Of a stretch of 64,000 bases of DNA, positions 25,793 through 33,515 are shown piece by piece. Both the position numbers and the translations under genes were made by a program. Source of the stretch: UBA3700 sp964478025 (lineage in GTDB: Bacteria; Bacillota; Clostridia; Christensenellales; UBA3700); the NCBI GenBank assembly GCA_964478025.1, contig CAYZGK010000001.1, positions 160,410 through 224,409 of the forward strand. Direction: 5' to 3'. Below the pieces are notes generated by a model. It made no database searches. It was not told the DNA's origin and saw only the letters and a list, made by a program, of their open reading frames with translations. Position 1 is the first letter of the stretch; every line of letters begins with the position of its first letter.

Positions 25793-26911
25793 ATGTTAGT
25801 AGATCCAAGAGTTGAAAAGTTAGCACATAACTTGGTTAATTATTCTTGCAGAGTTCAAAAAGGCGAGAATGTTTTTATAGAAGCTACAGGTGTAGACTAT
25901 CAAATTGTTAATTGCATTGTAAGAGAAGTAAATAAACTTGGTGCATTTCCATATGTTTCATATAAAGATTCTAGAATAGAAAGAGAAATCTTAATGGGAA
26001 TGAGCGATGAACTTGCAAAAAGAATGGCAGATTTTGACGATTATAAAATGAAAAAAATGCAAGCATACATCGGAATAAGAGGTGGAGAAAATGCTTATGA
26101 AAAAAGCGATGTTCCACAACAAAAAATGAAAATTTATTCCTCATTATATGCAACGCCAGTGCATCTTGAGACAAGAGTTAAAAAGACTAAATGGGTTATT
26201 TTAAGATATCCTACACAAGGGATGAGTTCGCAATCTTCAATGTCAACAGAAGCTTTTGAAGATTATTTCTTTGAAGTATGTAATCTAGATTATTCTAAAA
26301 TGAGTAAGGCTATGGACTCGCTTGTTAGTTTAATGAATAAGACAGATAAGGTTAGAATAGTAGCACCAAATACTGATTTAACATTCTCTATTAAAGGAAT
26401 AGGTGCTGTAAAGTGTGCTGGTGAGTGTAATATCCCGGATGGTGAAGTTTATACAGCTCCAGTTAAGAATAGCGTTAATGGAAGAATTTCATATAATGTT
26501 CCAAGTACTGAAAATGGAATTAAATTTGAAAATGTATCGCTTCTTTTTAAAGATGGAAAAATTATAGAGGCTACATCTAATCATAATAAAGAAATTAATG
26601 AGATTTTTGATACTGATGATGGCGCACGTTTTGTGGGTGAATTTGCCATAGGGGTAAATCCTTATGTAACAAAGCCTATGGACGATATTTTGTTTGATGA
26701 AAAAATCTCTGGTTCTATTCACTTTACTCCAGGAGACTGCTACGAAGATGCATACAATGGGAATCAATCATCTGTGCATTGGGATCTGGTACTTGTTCAA
26801 ACAAAAGAATGGGGCGGTGGAGAAATATACTTTGATGATGTGCTTATAAGAAAAGATGGTATTTTTGTTTTGGATGAATTAAAGTGTTTAAATCCTGAAA
26901 ATCTAAAATAA
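25793..26911 (+). CDS. M29-family metalloaminopeptidase
   Basis: 372 residues, the full length of M29 (AmpS/PepS/AmpT) aminopeptidases. It has the N-terminal domain typical of the family, then the metal-ligand region: GECNIPDGEVYTAP, VGEFAIGVNP, and SVHWDLV near the end. These cytosolic enzymes remove N-terminal residues from peptides using a two-metal centre. GGAG precedes the ATG and the gene follows plsC by 8 bp, so they are co-transcribed. A terminator follows. Confidence 0.88.
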   Translation: MLVDPRVEKLAHNLVNYSCRVQKGENVFIEATGVDYQIVNCIVREVNKLGAFPYVSYKDSRIEREILMGMSDELAKRMADFDDYKMKKMQAYIGIRGGENAYEKSDVPQQKMKIYSSLYATPVHLETRVKKTKWVILRYPTQGMSSQSSMSTEAFEDYFFEVCNLDYSKMSKAMDSLVSLMNKTDKVRIVAPNTDLTFSIKGIGAVKCAGECNIPDGEVYTAPVKNSVNGRISYNVPSTENGIKFENVSLLFKDGKIIEATSNHNKEINEIFDTDDGARFVGEFAIGVNPYVTKPMDDILFDEKISGSIHFTPGDCYEDAYNGNQSSVHWDLVLVQTKEWGGGEIYFDDVLIRKDGIFVLDELKCLNPENLK

Positions 26912-26934
26912 GAAAATTTTTACGAATATAAAAA

Positions 26935-26973
26935 AAATAGTAGCGCATAAAGATTTGTTCTACTATTTTTTTT
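26935..26973 (+). terminator. Terminator after aminopeptidase
   Basis: AAATAGTAG (26935-26943) pairs with CTACTATTT (26960-26968), and the T-run continues to 26973. Confidence 0.75.
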
Positions 26974-26976
26974 AGC

Positions 26977-27009
26977 GATAGATTTTCGCGGGGACGAATA
27001 AAATCTATC
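26977..27009. other. Perfect hairpin with G-rich loop
   Basis: GATAGATTTT (26977-26986) and AAAATCTATC (27000-27009) are perfect complements around a 13-base loop CGCGGGGACGAAT that stands out from the AT-rich surroundings. It lies between a terminator and the next promoter and encodes nothing visible. Confidence 0.5.
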
Positions 27010-27111
27010 TTGTATTATGTATTATGTGTTATGTCAACTTAAAGTTTATAAAAGTTATCTTAACTTGACTTTATTATATTAAAATGTAATACTTTTTGTA
27101 AATGGAGTCGA

Positions 27112-27149
27112 ATTCTACTAGAAATTTTGGACATTCTACTTGAAGTAGA
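27112..27149 (+). promoter_or_regulatory. Paired palindromes before the XRE-acyltransferase gene
   Basis: TTCTA-C-TAGAA at 27113-27123 and TCTACTT-G-AAGTAGA at 27135-27149 are perfect odd-length palindromes that share ATTCTACT, placed 21 bp apart (two helical turns). They lie after a weak TTGACT box at 27065 and before the start codon at 27179. They may be operators for the gene's own XRE domain. Confidence 0.5.
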
Positions 27150-27178
27150 GTTGAAAAATATAGCAAAATCGGAGAGTT

Positions 27179-28714
27179 ATGGATTCAGAACAAATAGGTA
27201 AGGTTATTTTAGAATTAAGAAAACAGAATGGTTTTACGCAAGCTCAACTTGCTGAAAAACTTTGTGTTTCAGATAAAGCTGTCTCTAAATGGGAGCTTGG
27301 AGCTTCTATTCCAGATATTCAACAATTAGAATCAATAACTCAACTTTTTCATATATCCTATGATCTTTTGTTAAGTGGTGATGTTGAAAAAGTAAAACTA
27401 CTAAATCAGAAAAAAAATAATGAAGAACCACAAAAGATAATTAAAAAGAAAGTTTCATCAAAAGAGTGGTATGAAATAGATAATGCGGGTTTAATATATC
27501 CCGCTCAAGCGACAGAAGATTGGAATCTAGTTTTTAGAGTTTCAGCAGTTATGAAAGAAAAGGTTGATGAAGATGTTTTAAATAAGGCTCTTCAAGATAT
27601 GGTTTATAGATTTCCGACTTTTATGACATGTTTAAGAAAAGGATTCTTCTGGAATTATTTAGAAAGAATGGAAAGGCTTCCTGTTGTTGAAAAAAGTGAT
27701 AGACATCCAAATAGACCAATTAAACTAGATGGTAAACATTATTTATTTAGAGTAATTTTAGATAATAATAGGATTTCTTGTGAGTTTTTCCATACATTAA
27801 CTGATGGAACAGGTGCTTCTATATTTGTTATGAGTTTGCTTGCTAGATACTACGAATTAAAATACGGAAATATAAAGGATTATAAGGATGCTCTAAATGT
27901 TTTAGATAGCGTTAATCCTGAGGAAATTCAAGATAACTTTACATACTACGCTACAAATAATGTTATAAAGGGTAAAAAACAATCTTTTACTAAGGCATAT
28001 AAAATAAAAGAAAAAAGAATTAGTAACAATATTGTTACACATCTTGTTGTAAATGCTACAGAACTTAACCTTCTTGCTAAGAAATATGATTGCACGGTAA
28101 CAATTTTATTAACAGCGATTTATACAAAAGCTTTCTTAAAGAGAAGAGTTTTTGATAAAAGTTTTAATCCATTTATTATTCAAATTCCAATTAATTTAAG
28201 AAAGAGATTTGAATCAAAAACTTTAAGAAATTTTTCATCATACGTAAATGTTGAAATTGATGAACAAGAATTATCTATAGAAGAACTTGTTGAAACAATT
28301 AAAAAACAAGTAGAAGTTGGCGCAGAACTCGATACATTAAAGCAAAACATAAATACTATCGCCTCATATAAGAATAATATTGGTGTAAGAATAGCACCTT
28401 TAGGTCTGAAATTATTAATTATGAGAATTGCTGCCTCCGTAATAGGAGATATTGGTTGTACTACAGTTTTTTCAAATTTGGGTAAATTAAATGCACCGGA
28501 TGAATTGAAAAGAATAGTAGATAGATTTGAAGTGGTAATGAAAGATGATATTATGGGTGGCGTTTCTATGTCGGCAGTAACTTTTAATAATAAATGCAAT
28601 ATTTCCTTTACAAGATCAATAGCAAAAAGTTCAATCGAAAGAGACGTGGCACGTGATTTAGTAAATATGGGAATAAGTGTTTATGCAGAGAGTAATTTAG
28701 GAGATAAACAATGA
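27179..28714 (+). CDS. XRE helix-turn-helix fused to condensation/acyltransferase-like domain
   Basis: 511 residues. Residues 1-65 are an XRE helix-turn-helix (FTQAQLAEKLCVSDKAVSKWE). After a lysine-rich linker, residues from about 97 to the end resemble the CoA-dependent acyltransferase superfamily (alcohol acetyltransferase / condensation-like), with the motif H205-x3-D209-G210 and a late block of N-L-G type (FSNLGKL). The enzyme part is near full length. A DNA-binding head on such an enzyme suggests a regulator that senses or uses an acyl substrate, or a bifunctional protein. The next gene overlaps by 4 bp and is translated with it. Start: GGAGAG just before the ATG. Confidence 0.7.
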   Translation: MDSEQIGKVILELRKQNGFTQAQLAEKLCVSDKAVSKWELGASIPDIQQLESITQLFHISYDLLLSGDVEKVKLLNQKKNNEEPQKIIKKKVSSKEWYEIDNAGLIYPAQATEDWNLVFRVSAVMKEKVDEDVLNKALQDMVYRFPTFMTCLRKGFFWNYLERMERLPVVEKSDRHPNRPIKLDGKHYLFRVILDNNRISCEFFHTLTDGTGASIFVMSLLARYYELKYGNIKDYKDALNVLDSVNPEEIQDNFTYYATNNVIKGKKQSFTKAYKIKEKRISNNIVTHLVVNATELNLLAKKYDCTVTILLTAIYTKAFLKRRVFDKSFNPFIIQIPINLRKRFESKTLRNFSSYVNVEIDEQELSIEELVETIKKQVEVGAELDTLKQNINTIASYKNNIGVRIAPLGLKLLIMRIAASVIGDIGCTTVFSNLGKLNAPDELKRIVDRFEVVMKDDIMGGVSMSAVTFNNKCNISFTRSIAKSSIERDVARDLVNMGISVYAESNLGDKQ

Positions 28715-29394
28715 GATCGTGTAAATATTGTGGCGTAGAATTAAATGATAATGATATAAATTGTCCACTATGTGGAGCTCACACTTTTGTTGTAAATGCA
28801 ACTCCTGTTATGCCATCAGGAGAGTATCCTAATTTCACAAAGAAAACTAGCGTAAAAAAACTTATAAAGAATATTTTTTTAGGAATAATGGCAGTTATAC
28901 TTATGGCCATGGGAATAGCATCAGGACTTTCTAATAATTGGGCATTTCTTGCTGTTACTGGATTTACGGAAATATATTTGTGGTTTGGAATATTACAATA
29001 TATTTTCTATCCAAAGAGAGTTTGCGATTTAATAAATGGAGTTTTTTTCTATATAATACTTGCTTTAAATTTGATATTTATGCATTACTATTTTAATGGT
29101 CATTTAAATGCGTTAAGAATTAGTTTAGGTTATATTACCCCTATTATTTTATCTATATTAAACATAACTTTAGTAATGCTCATACTTATTACAGGAAAGT
29201 GGCATAAATATGCTTACAAAACTTGTAGACTTGCAGTTTTTGAATTTATATGGTTTATAATTATGGCAATCTTAAAAATGCCAATTGTCTCTTCTATTGT
29301 ATGTGCGTCACTTGGATTTGTAACGATAGTATGTGCGGTTGTTTTTGGAAGAGAGACTTTATTTAGTGAATTAAAAAAACACTTTAAAATATAA
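28711..29394 (+). CDS. Zinc-ribbon membrane protein (DUF6320-like)
   Basis: 227 residues. The N-terminal zinc ribbon has Cys4, Cys7, Cys18 and Cys21; after a linker come six predicted membrane segments (about 50-215). This matches the uncharacterised DUF6320-type proteins which, as I recall, often follow alcohol-acetyltransferase-like genes. The 4-bp ATGA overlap with the XRE-acyltransferase gene shows translational coupling. A role as membrane partner of the acyltransferase is inferred only from this pairing. Confidence 0.65.
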   Translation: MRSCKYCGVELNDNDINCPLCGAHTFVVNATPVMPSGEYPNFTKKTSVKKLIKNIFLGIMAVILMAMGIASGLSNNWAFLAVTGFTEIYLWFGILQYIFYPKRVCDLINGVFFYIILALNLIFMHYYFNGHLNALRISLGYITPIILSILNITLVMLILITGKWHKYAYKTCRLAVFEFIWFIIMAILKMPIVSSIVCASLGFVTIVCAVVFGRETLFSELKKHFKI

Positions 29395-29487
29395 CTTAAA
29401 ATTCGATAGAATTATCTATACACTAAGAAACTAATTTTACAATTAAACGCAATTTAGTTCTTCATTTGAGTTTTTTTGCTTTTTCAA

Positions 29488-29516
29488 TTGACTAATTTTA
29501 TTTGCTATTTTATTTT
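29488..29516 (+). promoter_or_regulatory. Candidate promoter of GAPDH gene
   Basis: TTGACT at 29488-29493, 17-bp spacer, TATTTT at 29511-29516. The -35 box lies in the CTTTTTCAATTGAC motif that also flanks the toxin-tip locus. Confidence 0.35.
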
Positions 29517-29590
29517 ACTTGCTAATAAAAATACAATTTGTTAAAATATTTAGGATTAAAAAAATATTTTTTTATGGAGGACATAATATT

Positions 29591-30655
29591 ATGGCAAATG
29601 TAAGAGTTGCAATTAATGGTTTTGGACGTATTGGTCGTCTAGCATTTAGACAAATGTTTGGTGCAGAAGGTTACGAAGTAGTAGCTATTAACGATTTAAC
29701 AAGCCCAAAAATGTTAGCTCATTTATTAAAGTATGACACAATGCAAGGTAACTACGTAGCAATGGGTCATAAAGTAGACTACAAGGATGCTGTATTAGCA
29801 GAAGATGGCAAGACAGTTGTAGTTCCTGGTTCAATCATCGTTGATGGAAAGGAAATCACAATTTACGCAAAAGCAAATGCTGCTGAATTACCTTGGGGTA
29901 AATTAGACATCGATGTTGTTCTAGAATGTACAGGTTTCTATACATCTAAGGCTAAAGCTCAAGCTCATATTGATGCTGGTGCTAAGAAGGTAGTTATTTC
30001 TGCTCCTGCAGGTAATGATTTACCAACAATCGTTTACAATGTTAACCATGAAACATTAACAGCAAATGATAACATCATTTCTGCTGCTTCTTGTACAACA
30101 AACTGTTTAGCTCCAATGGCTAAAGCTTTAAATGATTTAGCTCCAATCGAAGCTGGTATCATGACAACAGTTCATGCTTATACAGGAGACCAAATGATTC
30201 TTGATGGTCCACAAAGAAAGGGTGATTTAAGAAGATCAAGAGCTGGTGCTCAAAATATCGTTCCTAACTCAACAGGTGCTGCTAAAGCTATCGGTCTAGT
30301 TATTCCAGAATTAAATGGTAAGTTAATCGGTTCAGCTCAAAGAGTTCCAACAGCTACTGGCTCAACAACAATTCTTGTTGCAGTTGTTAACAAGGCTGTT
30401 ACAAAAGAAGAAATCAATGCTGCTATGAAGGCTGCTTCAACAGAATCTTTCGGATACAATACAGATGAAATCGTTTCTTCAGATGTTGTTGGTATGAGAT
30501 ATGGTTCATTATTCGATGCTACACAAACAATGGTTATCCCAATGAAAGATGGTAAGACTCAAGTTCAAGTAGTTTCTTGGTATGATAATGAAAATTCATA
30601 TACAAGCCAAATGGTTAGAACAATTAAGTACTTCTCAAAATTCTTAAATAAATAA
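29591..30655 (+). CDS. gapA: Glyceraldehyde-3-phosphate dehydrogenase, type I
   Basis: 354 residues from the ATG at 29591 (GGAGG upstream); an in-frame start at 29519 would add 24 unrelated residues. NAD-binding INGFGRIGR is at the N-terminus and the catalytic block SCTTNC contains the active-site Cys. It oxidises glyceraldehyde-3-phosphate in glycolysis, in the cytosol. Codon use is clearly more biased (many TAC, AAC, ATC) than in neighbouring genes, as expected of a highly expressed gene. It is monocistronic with a strong terminator. About 15-20 residues longer than common GapA, mostly in an insert near residues 60-85. Confidence 0.95.
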   Translation: MANVRVAINGFGRIGRLAFRQMFGAEGYEVVAINDLTSPKMLAHLLKYDTMQGNYVAMGHKVDYKDAVLAEDGKTVVVPGSIIVDGKEITIYAKANAAELPWGKLDIDVVLECTGFYTSKAKAQAHIDAGAKKVVISAPAGNDLPTIVYNVNHETLTANDNIISAASCTTNCLAPMAKALNDLAPIEAGIMTTVHAYTGDQMILDGPQRKGDLRRSRAGAQNIVPNSTGAAKAIGLVIPELNGKLIGSAQRVPTATGSTTILVAVVNKAVTKEEINAAMKAASTESFGYNTDEIVSSDVVGMRYGSLFDATQTMVIPMKDGKTQVQVVSWYDNENSYTSQMVRTIKYFSKFLNK

Positions 30656-30677
30656 GTTTTGATATAAAGTATATTCG

Positions 30678-30712
30678 TAGGCTGTTAAGAAAAATCTTAG
30701 CAGCCTATTTTT
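30678..30712 (+). terminator. Strong terminator after GAPDH
   Basis: TAGGCTGTTAAGA and TCTTAGCAGCCTA form a stem with one unpaired base, followed by five T. Confidence 0.85.
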
Positions 30713-30730
30713 ATTGAGTCTCTTTTATTT

Positions 30731-30774
30731 GAAATTGAAAACTTTTGTGAAAATCGGGAAAAGTTTTCAATTTC
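30731..30774. repeat. Perfect 16-bp inverted repeat with 12-nt spacer
   Basis: GAAATTGAAAACTTTT (30731-30746) and AAAAGTTTTCAATTTC (30759-30774) are exact complements. No T-run follows, and the element sits 57 bp before the next gene, so it is more likely a binding site or structured leader than a terminator. Confidence 0.7.
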
Positions 30775-30830
30775 ATGTTAAAATGAATATGTACAAGTAA
30801 ATAATTGTATAAAAAGTTAAAAAGGAAATT

Positions 30831-31250
30831 ATGAAAAAAGTTTTTATAAGTACAACAATAATAATATTTATAGTTGCTTTGCTTGTTTTAGTGTTATATG
30901 TTTTTGTTCCATATAAATCATTTAATGTAAGTGTAGATGGAATAGAAAAAATAACTATAACTAATAGTAATAAAAATGGTGAAAGCATTGAATTAGACAA
31001 AACTCAAACAAAGGAAGTCGTTGGCCTAATAAATGATATAAAGTATTGTAATAAATTAAATGTTATACCTGCTGATGGTTGGTCGTATTCAATCCTAATA
31101 AAATATGAAAATGGCAAAACTATTAAAATTAGCGATGATGGCAATTACTATATAAATGATGGAATAAGTGAGAAAACAATAAATTTTTGGTGTTACAAAA
31201 ATGAGACTAAAAATTTAACTGAATTTCTTCAAAATTTATATAAGCAATAA
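30831..31250 (+). CDS. Small membrane-anchored protein of unknown function
   Basis: 139 residues. One N-terminal membrane segment (about 5-25) is followed by an extracytoplasmic domain of alternating beta strands and charged residues (KITITNSNKNGESIELDKTQ, then WSYSILIKYENGKTIKI). It resembles small DUF5301-type exported proteins, but I am not sure of the family. GGA lies upstream of the ATG. It is convergent with the TetR gene, whose stop codon is 11 bp away. Confidence 0.6.
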   Translation: MKKVFISTTIIIFIVALLVLVLYVFVPYKSFNVSVDGIEKITITNSNKNGESIELDKTQTKEVVGLINDIKYCNKLNVIPADGWSYSILIKYENGKTIKISDDGNYYINDGISEKTINFWCYKNETKNLTEFLQNLYKQ

Positions 31251-31261
31251 TTACGCATTAA

Positions 31262-31855
31262 TTATTGAATAGCGTTAAGTCCGCCTGTAATTAGTTTATT
31301 AATATAATTTCCTAAATCTTCAAGAGAAATTTTTAGCGAATCTGGTGTAAAGAACCATTTAGTATAAAGATCTATTGTTCCAGACATTGTAAATATACAA
31401 GTAATTTTGCATTTTAAAATATCTTTTTCTTGTAGATTAGGATTGGCTTTTAATTCTTTTTCAACCATAGTTTTTACAAAAGTCTTTTTTATGGTATCAA
31501 TAAAACCTATATCATTATTAGATAATAGTAAAACAGAAAAATTATGATTAGATTCTAAAACATCCGAAATTTCAGAAAGTAGTGTGTAAGGATTTTCTTT
31601 TACTTGATTTATAGAATATTTTTCAAGAACTTCATTTAATTTATCTACAACTTCATTTTGTATATCTGAGATAACATCGTTAATGGTTTTATAATGTAAA
31701 TAAAAAGTAGCTCTATTAATATTTGCTTTTTCTGTAAGTTCAGTAATGCATATTTTTGAAATATCCTTTTTTTCTACCATTAAAGTAAAAAAGGCATTAA
31801 AAATAGCGCTCTTAGTTTTGATAACTCTTTTGTTTTTTTTCTCTTTGTTTTTCAT
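31262..31855 (-). CDS. TetR/AcrR-family transcriptional regulator
   Basis: 197 residues with an N-terminal TetR helix-turn-helix (AIFNAFFTLMVEKKDISKICITELTEKANINRATFYLHYK, read in parts) preceded by a lysine-rich stretch, and a helical C-terminal ligand domain of the type found in Bacillota TetR proteins (TetR_C_33-like). Transcribed downstream of the ABC-F gene on the same strand with a 41-bp gap, so it may share that transcript or control it. Ligand unknown. Confidence 0.8.
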   Translation of the reverse strand: MKNKEKKNKRVIKTKSAIFNAFFTLMVEKKDISKICITELTEKANINRATFYLHYKTINDVISDIQNEVVDKLNEVLEKYSINQVKENPYTLLSEISDVLESNHNFSVLLLSNNDIGFIDTIKKTFVKTMVEKELKANPNLQEKDILKCKITCIFTMSGTIDLYTKWFFTPDSLKISLEDLGNYINKLITGGLNAIQ

Positions 31856-31896
31856 AATGATTTTATTATATAACTTTTAATAGAAAAATCAACATT

Positions 31897-33444
31897 TTAT
31901 TCTTTTATGTCGAAAATCTCATTGCATAGGTCTTGTGCATATTGAGGTTCATGTGTTACAAGAATAATGGCTCCTTCATACTCTTTAAGAGCTTCAAAAA
32001 GGGCTTCTTTTGCGTTTACATCAAGATGGTTAGTAGGTTCGTCTAATATTAGTAAGTTAGAGGTTTTTTGCATGATTGAGCAAAGCTTTATTTTAACTTG
32101 TTCGCCACCAGATAAATTTCCTACAGGTTTTGTTGCAAGTTCTCCTTTAAGTCCTACCTTTGCAAGTTCACTACGAATTTCTTTAGCATTCATTCTAGGA
32201 TACATTTCATTCATAAATGTAGTTGCACTAATTTGCTTAGACCTAAACTCTAAATCTTGTTCAACATAGTTTATTTTTGTACTTAAATGGTAATCAAAAG
32301 TACCAGAAATTGCAGGAAGTTTATGCATTAATGTTTTTAAAAGTGTTGTTTTACCTAAGCCGTTTGTACCTCTAATCCAAAGTTTAGTATCACTTGCCAT
32401 AGAGATATTTATAGGCGGTAAAATTGCTTTCCCATTGTAACCTATTTCTAGATTTTTCACTTCAAGTAAATGCCTTGTTATTACTGAAACATAAGGGAAG
32501 TTAAATGAAGGTTTTTCAAAATTAACCGGCTTTTGCATAACTTCTATTTTATTTAGCATCTTTTGACGGGAATTAGCCATGCCAGCTGTAGCTGCTCTTG
32601 CTTTATTCCTATCAATATATTCTTGCATTTTCTTTATTTCACGTTGCTGTCTTTCATAATCATCTTGGTATTGTTGAGCTTTTTGCTCGTGTTGAATTAA
32701 GTATTCATTATAAGAGCACCAATACTTAGTAATTTGAGCGTTTTCAATATTAACAATGATTTTACATGTGTCATTTAAAAATTGTGTATCATGTGAAATA
32801 AGAATGAATGTTCCTTTAAAAGAATTTAAATATTTATTAAGCCAATCTATTTGCTCTAGGTCTAAAAAGTTAGTAGGTTCATCAAGTAGCATTACATCTA
32901 ATTCTTGTAATAGAAGTTTTGCAAGCATTAGTTTTGCCCTTTGTCCACCAGACAAATTAGCAATTAAGGTATCATAACCATAATTATGAATTCCAAGACC
33001 TGTAGCGACTTTTTTTATTTCAGACTCTAAATCATAGAAGTTAGCTTCTTGTAATCTTTCTTGTAATTTTGATGTTTTATTAATAAGATTATCTAATTTT
33101 TCAGGATCTTCAATTGTGCCCATTTCTTCATACATTTTTTCTAAAGAAGAATTTAAATCATATAGGTATTGGAATGAGGTTCTTAAATATTCAATTACAG
33201 TTTGAGATCTATCAATATTTGCGTGTTGATCTAAATATCCCCATCTGATACCATTTAACCATTTAATTTCTCCTTCATCTTGAGACAACTTGCCAGTAAT
33301 AATATTCATGAATGTAGATTTTCCAGCACCATTAAGACCAACAACTCCTATGTGCTCACCATTGTTTACAGTAAGGTTAGCGTTTAGAAATAGTTGTTTG
33401 TTGTCAAAAACATGTGAAAGGTTATTAATTACCAAAATACTCAT
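31897..33444 (-). CDS. ABC-F family ATPase (YkpA/YbiT-like ribosome-associated protein)
   Basis: 515 residues from the ATG at 33444; a start at 33465 lies upstream of the -10 box and is rejected. Two ABC cassettes without membrane segments: Walker A GLNGAGKST and GTNGLGKTT, signatures LSGGQRAKL and LSGGEQVKI, Walker B followed by EPTN in both halves, joined by the P-site linker with charged coiled coil (QQREIKKMQEYIDRNKARA). ABC-F proteins bind the ribosomal E site and ease stalled translation, and some give antibiotic resistance. No evidence here for a resistance type. Its promoter is leaderless-type. Confidence 0.85.
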   Translation of the reverse strand: MSILVINNLSHVFDNKQLFLNANLTVNNGEHIGVVGLNGAGKSTFMNIITGKLSQDEGEIKWLNGIRWGYLDQHANIDRSQTVIEYLRTSFQYLYDLNSSLEKMYEEMGTIEDPEKLDNLINKTSKLQERLQEANFYDLESEIKKVATGLGIHNYGYDTLIANLSGGQRAKLMLAKLLLQELDVMLLDEPTNFLDLEQIDWLNKYLNSFKGTFILISHDTQFLNDTCKIIVNIENAQITKYWCSYNEYLIQHEQKAQQYQDDYERQQREIKKMQEYIDRNKARAATAGMANSRQKMLNKIEVMQKPVNFEKPSFNFPYVSVITRHLLEVKNLEIGYNGKAILPPINISMASDTKLWIRGTNGLGKTTLLKTLMHKLPAISGTFDYHLSTKINYVEQDLEFRSKQISATTFMNEMYPRMNAKEIRSELAKVGLKGELATKPVGNLSGGEQVKIKLCSIMQKTSNLLILDEPTNHLDVNAKEALFEALKEYEGAIILVTHEPQYAQDLCNEIFDIKE

Positions 33445-33451
33445 ATCAAGT

Positions 33452-33481
33452 ATTATATTAAACATTTATCTTTAAGTCTAA
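33452..33481 (-). promoter_or_regulatory. Promoter of ABC-F gene, leaderless-type
   Basis: Minus strand: TTAGAC (33481-33476), 18-bp spacer, TATAAT (33457-33452). The ATG follows 7 nt later with no ribosome binding site. The divergent alpha-glucosidase gene has its own TATAAT at 33494-33499. Confidence 0.6.
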
Positions 33482-33515
33482 CAATTATTAAGTTATAATA
33501 TTAACGAGGTGGAAA

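Noticed and set aside
29519..29590. N-terminal extension of GAPDH
   Set aside because: No ribosome site before 29519, and the added residues do not belong to GAPDH; GGAGG precedes 29591.
30731..30774. Terminator
   Set aside because: Perfect stem but no following U-tract, and the GAPDH terminator already lies just upstream.
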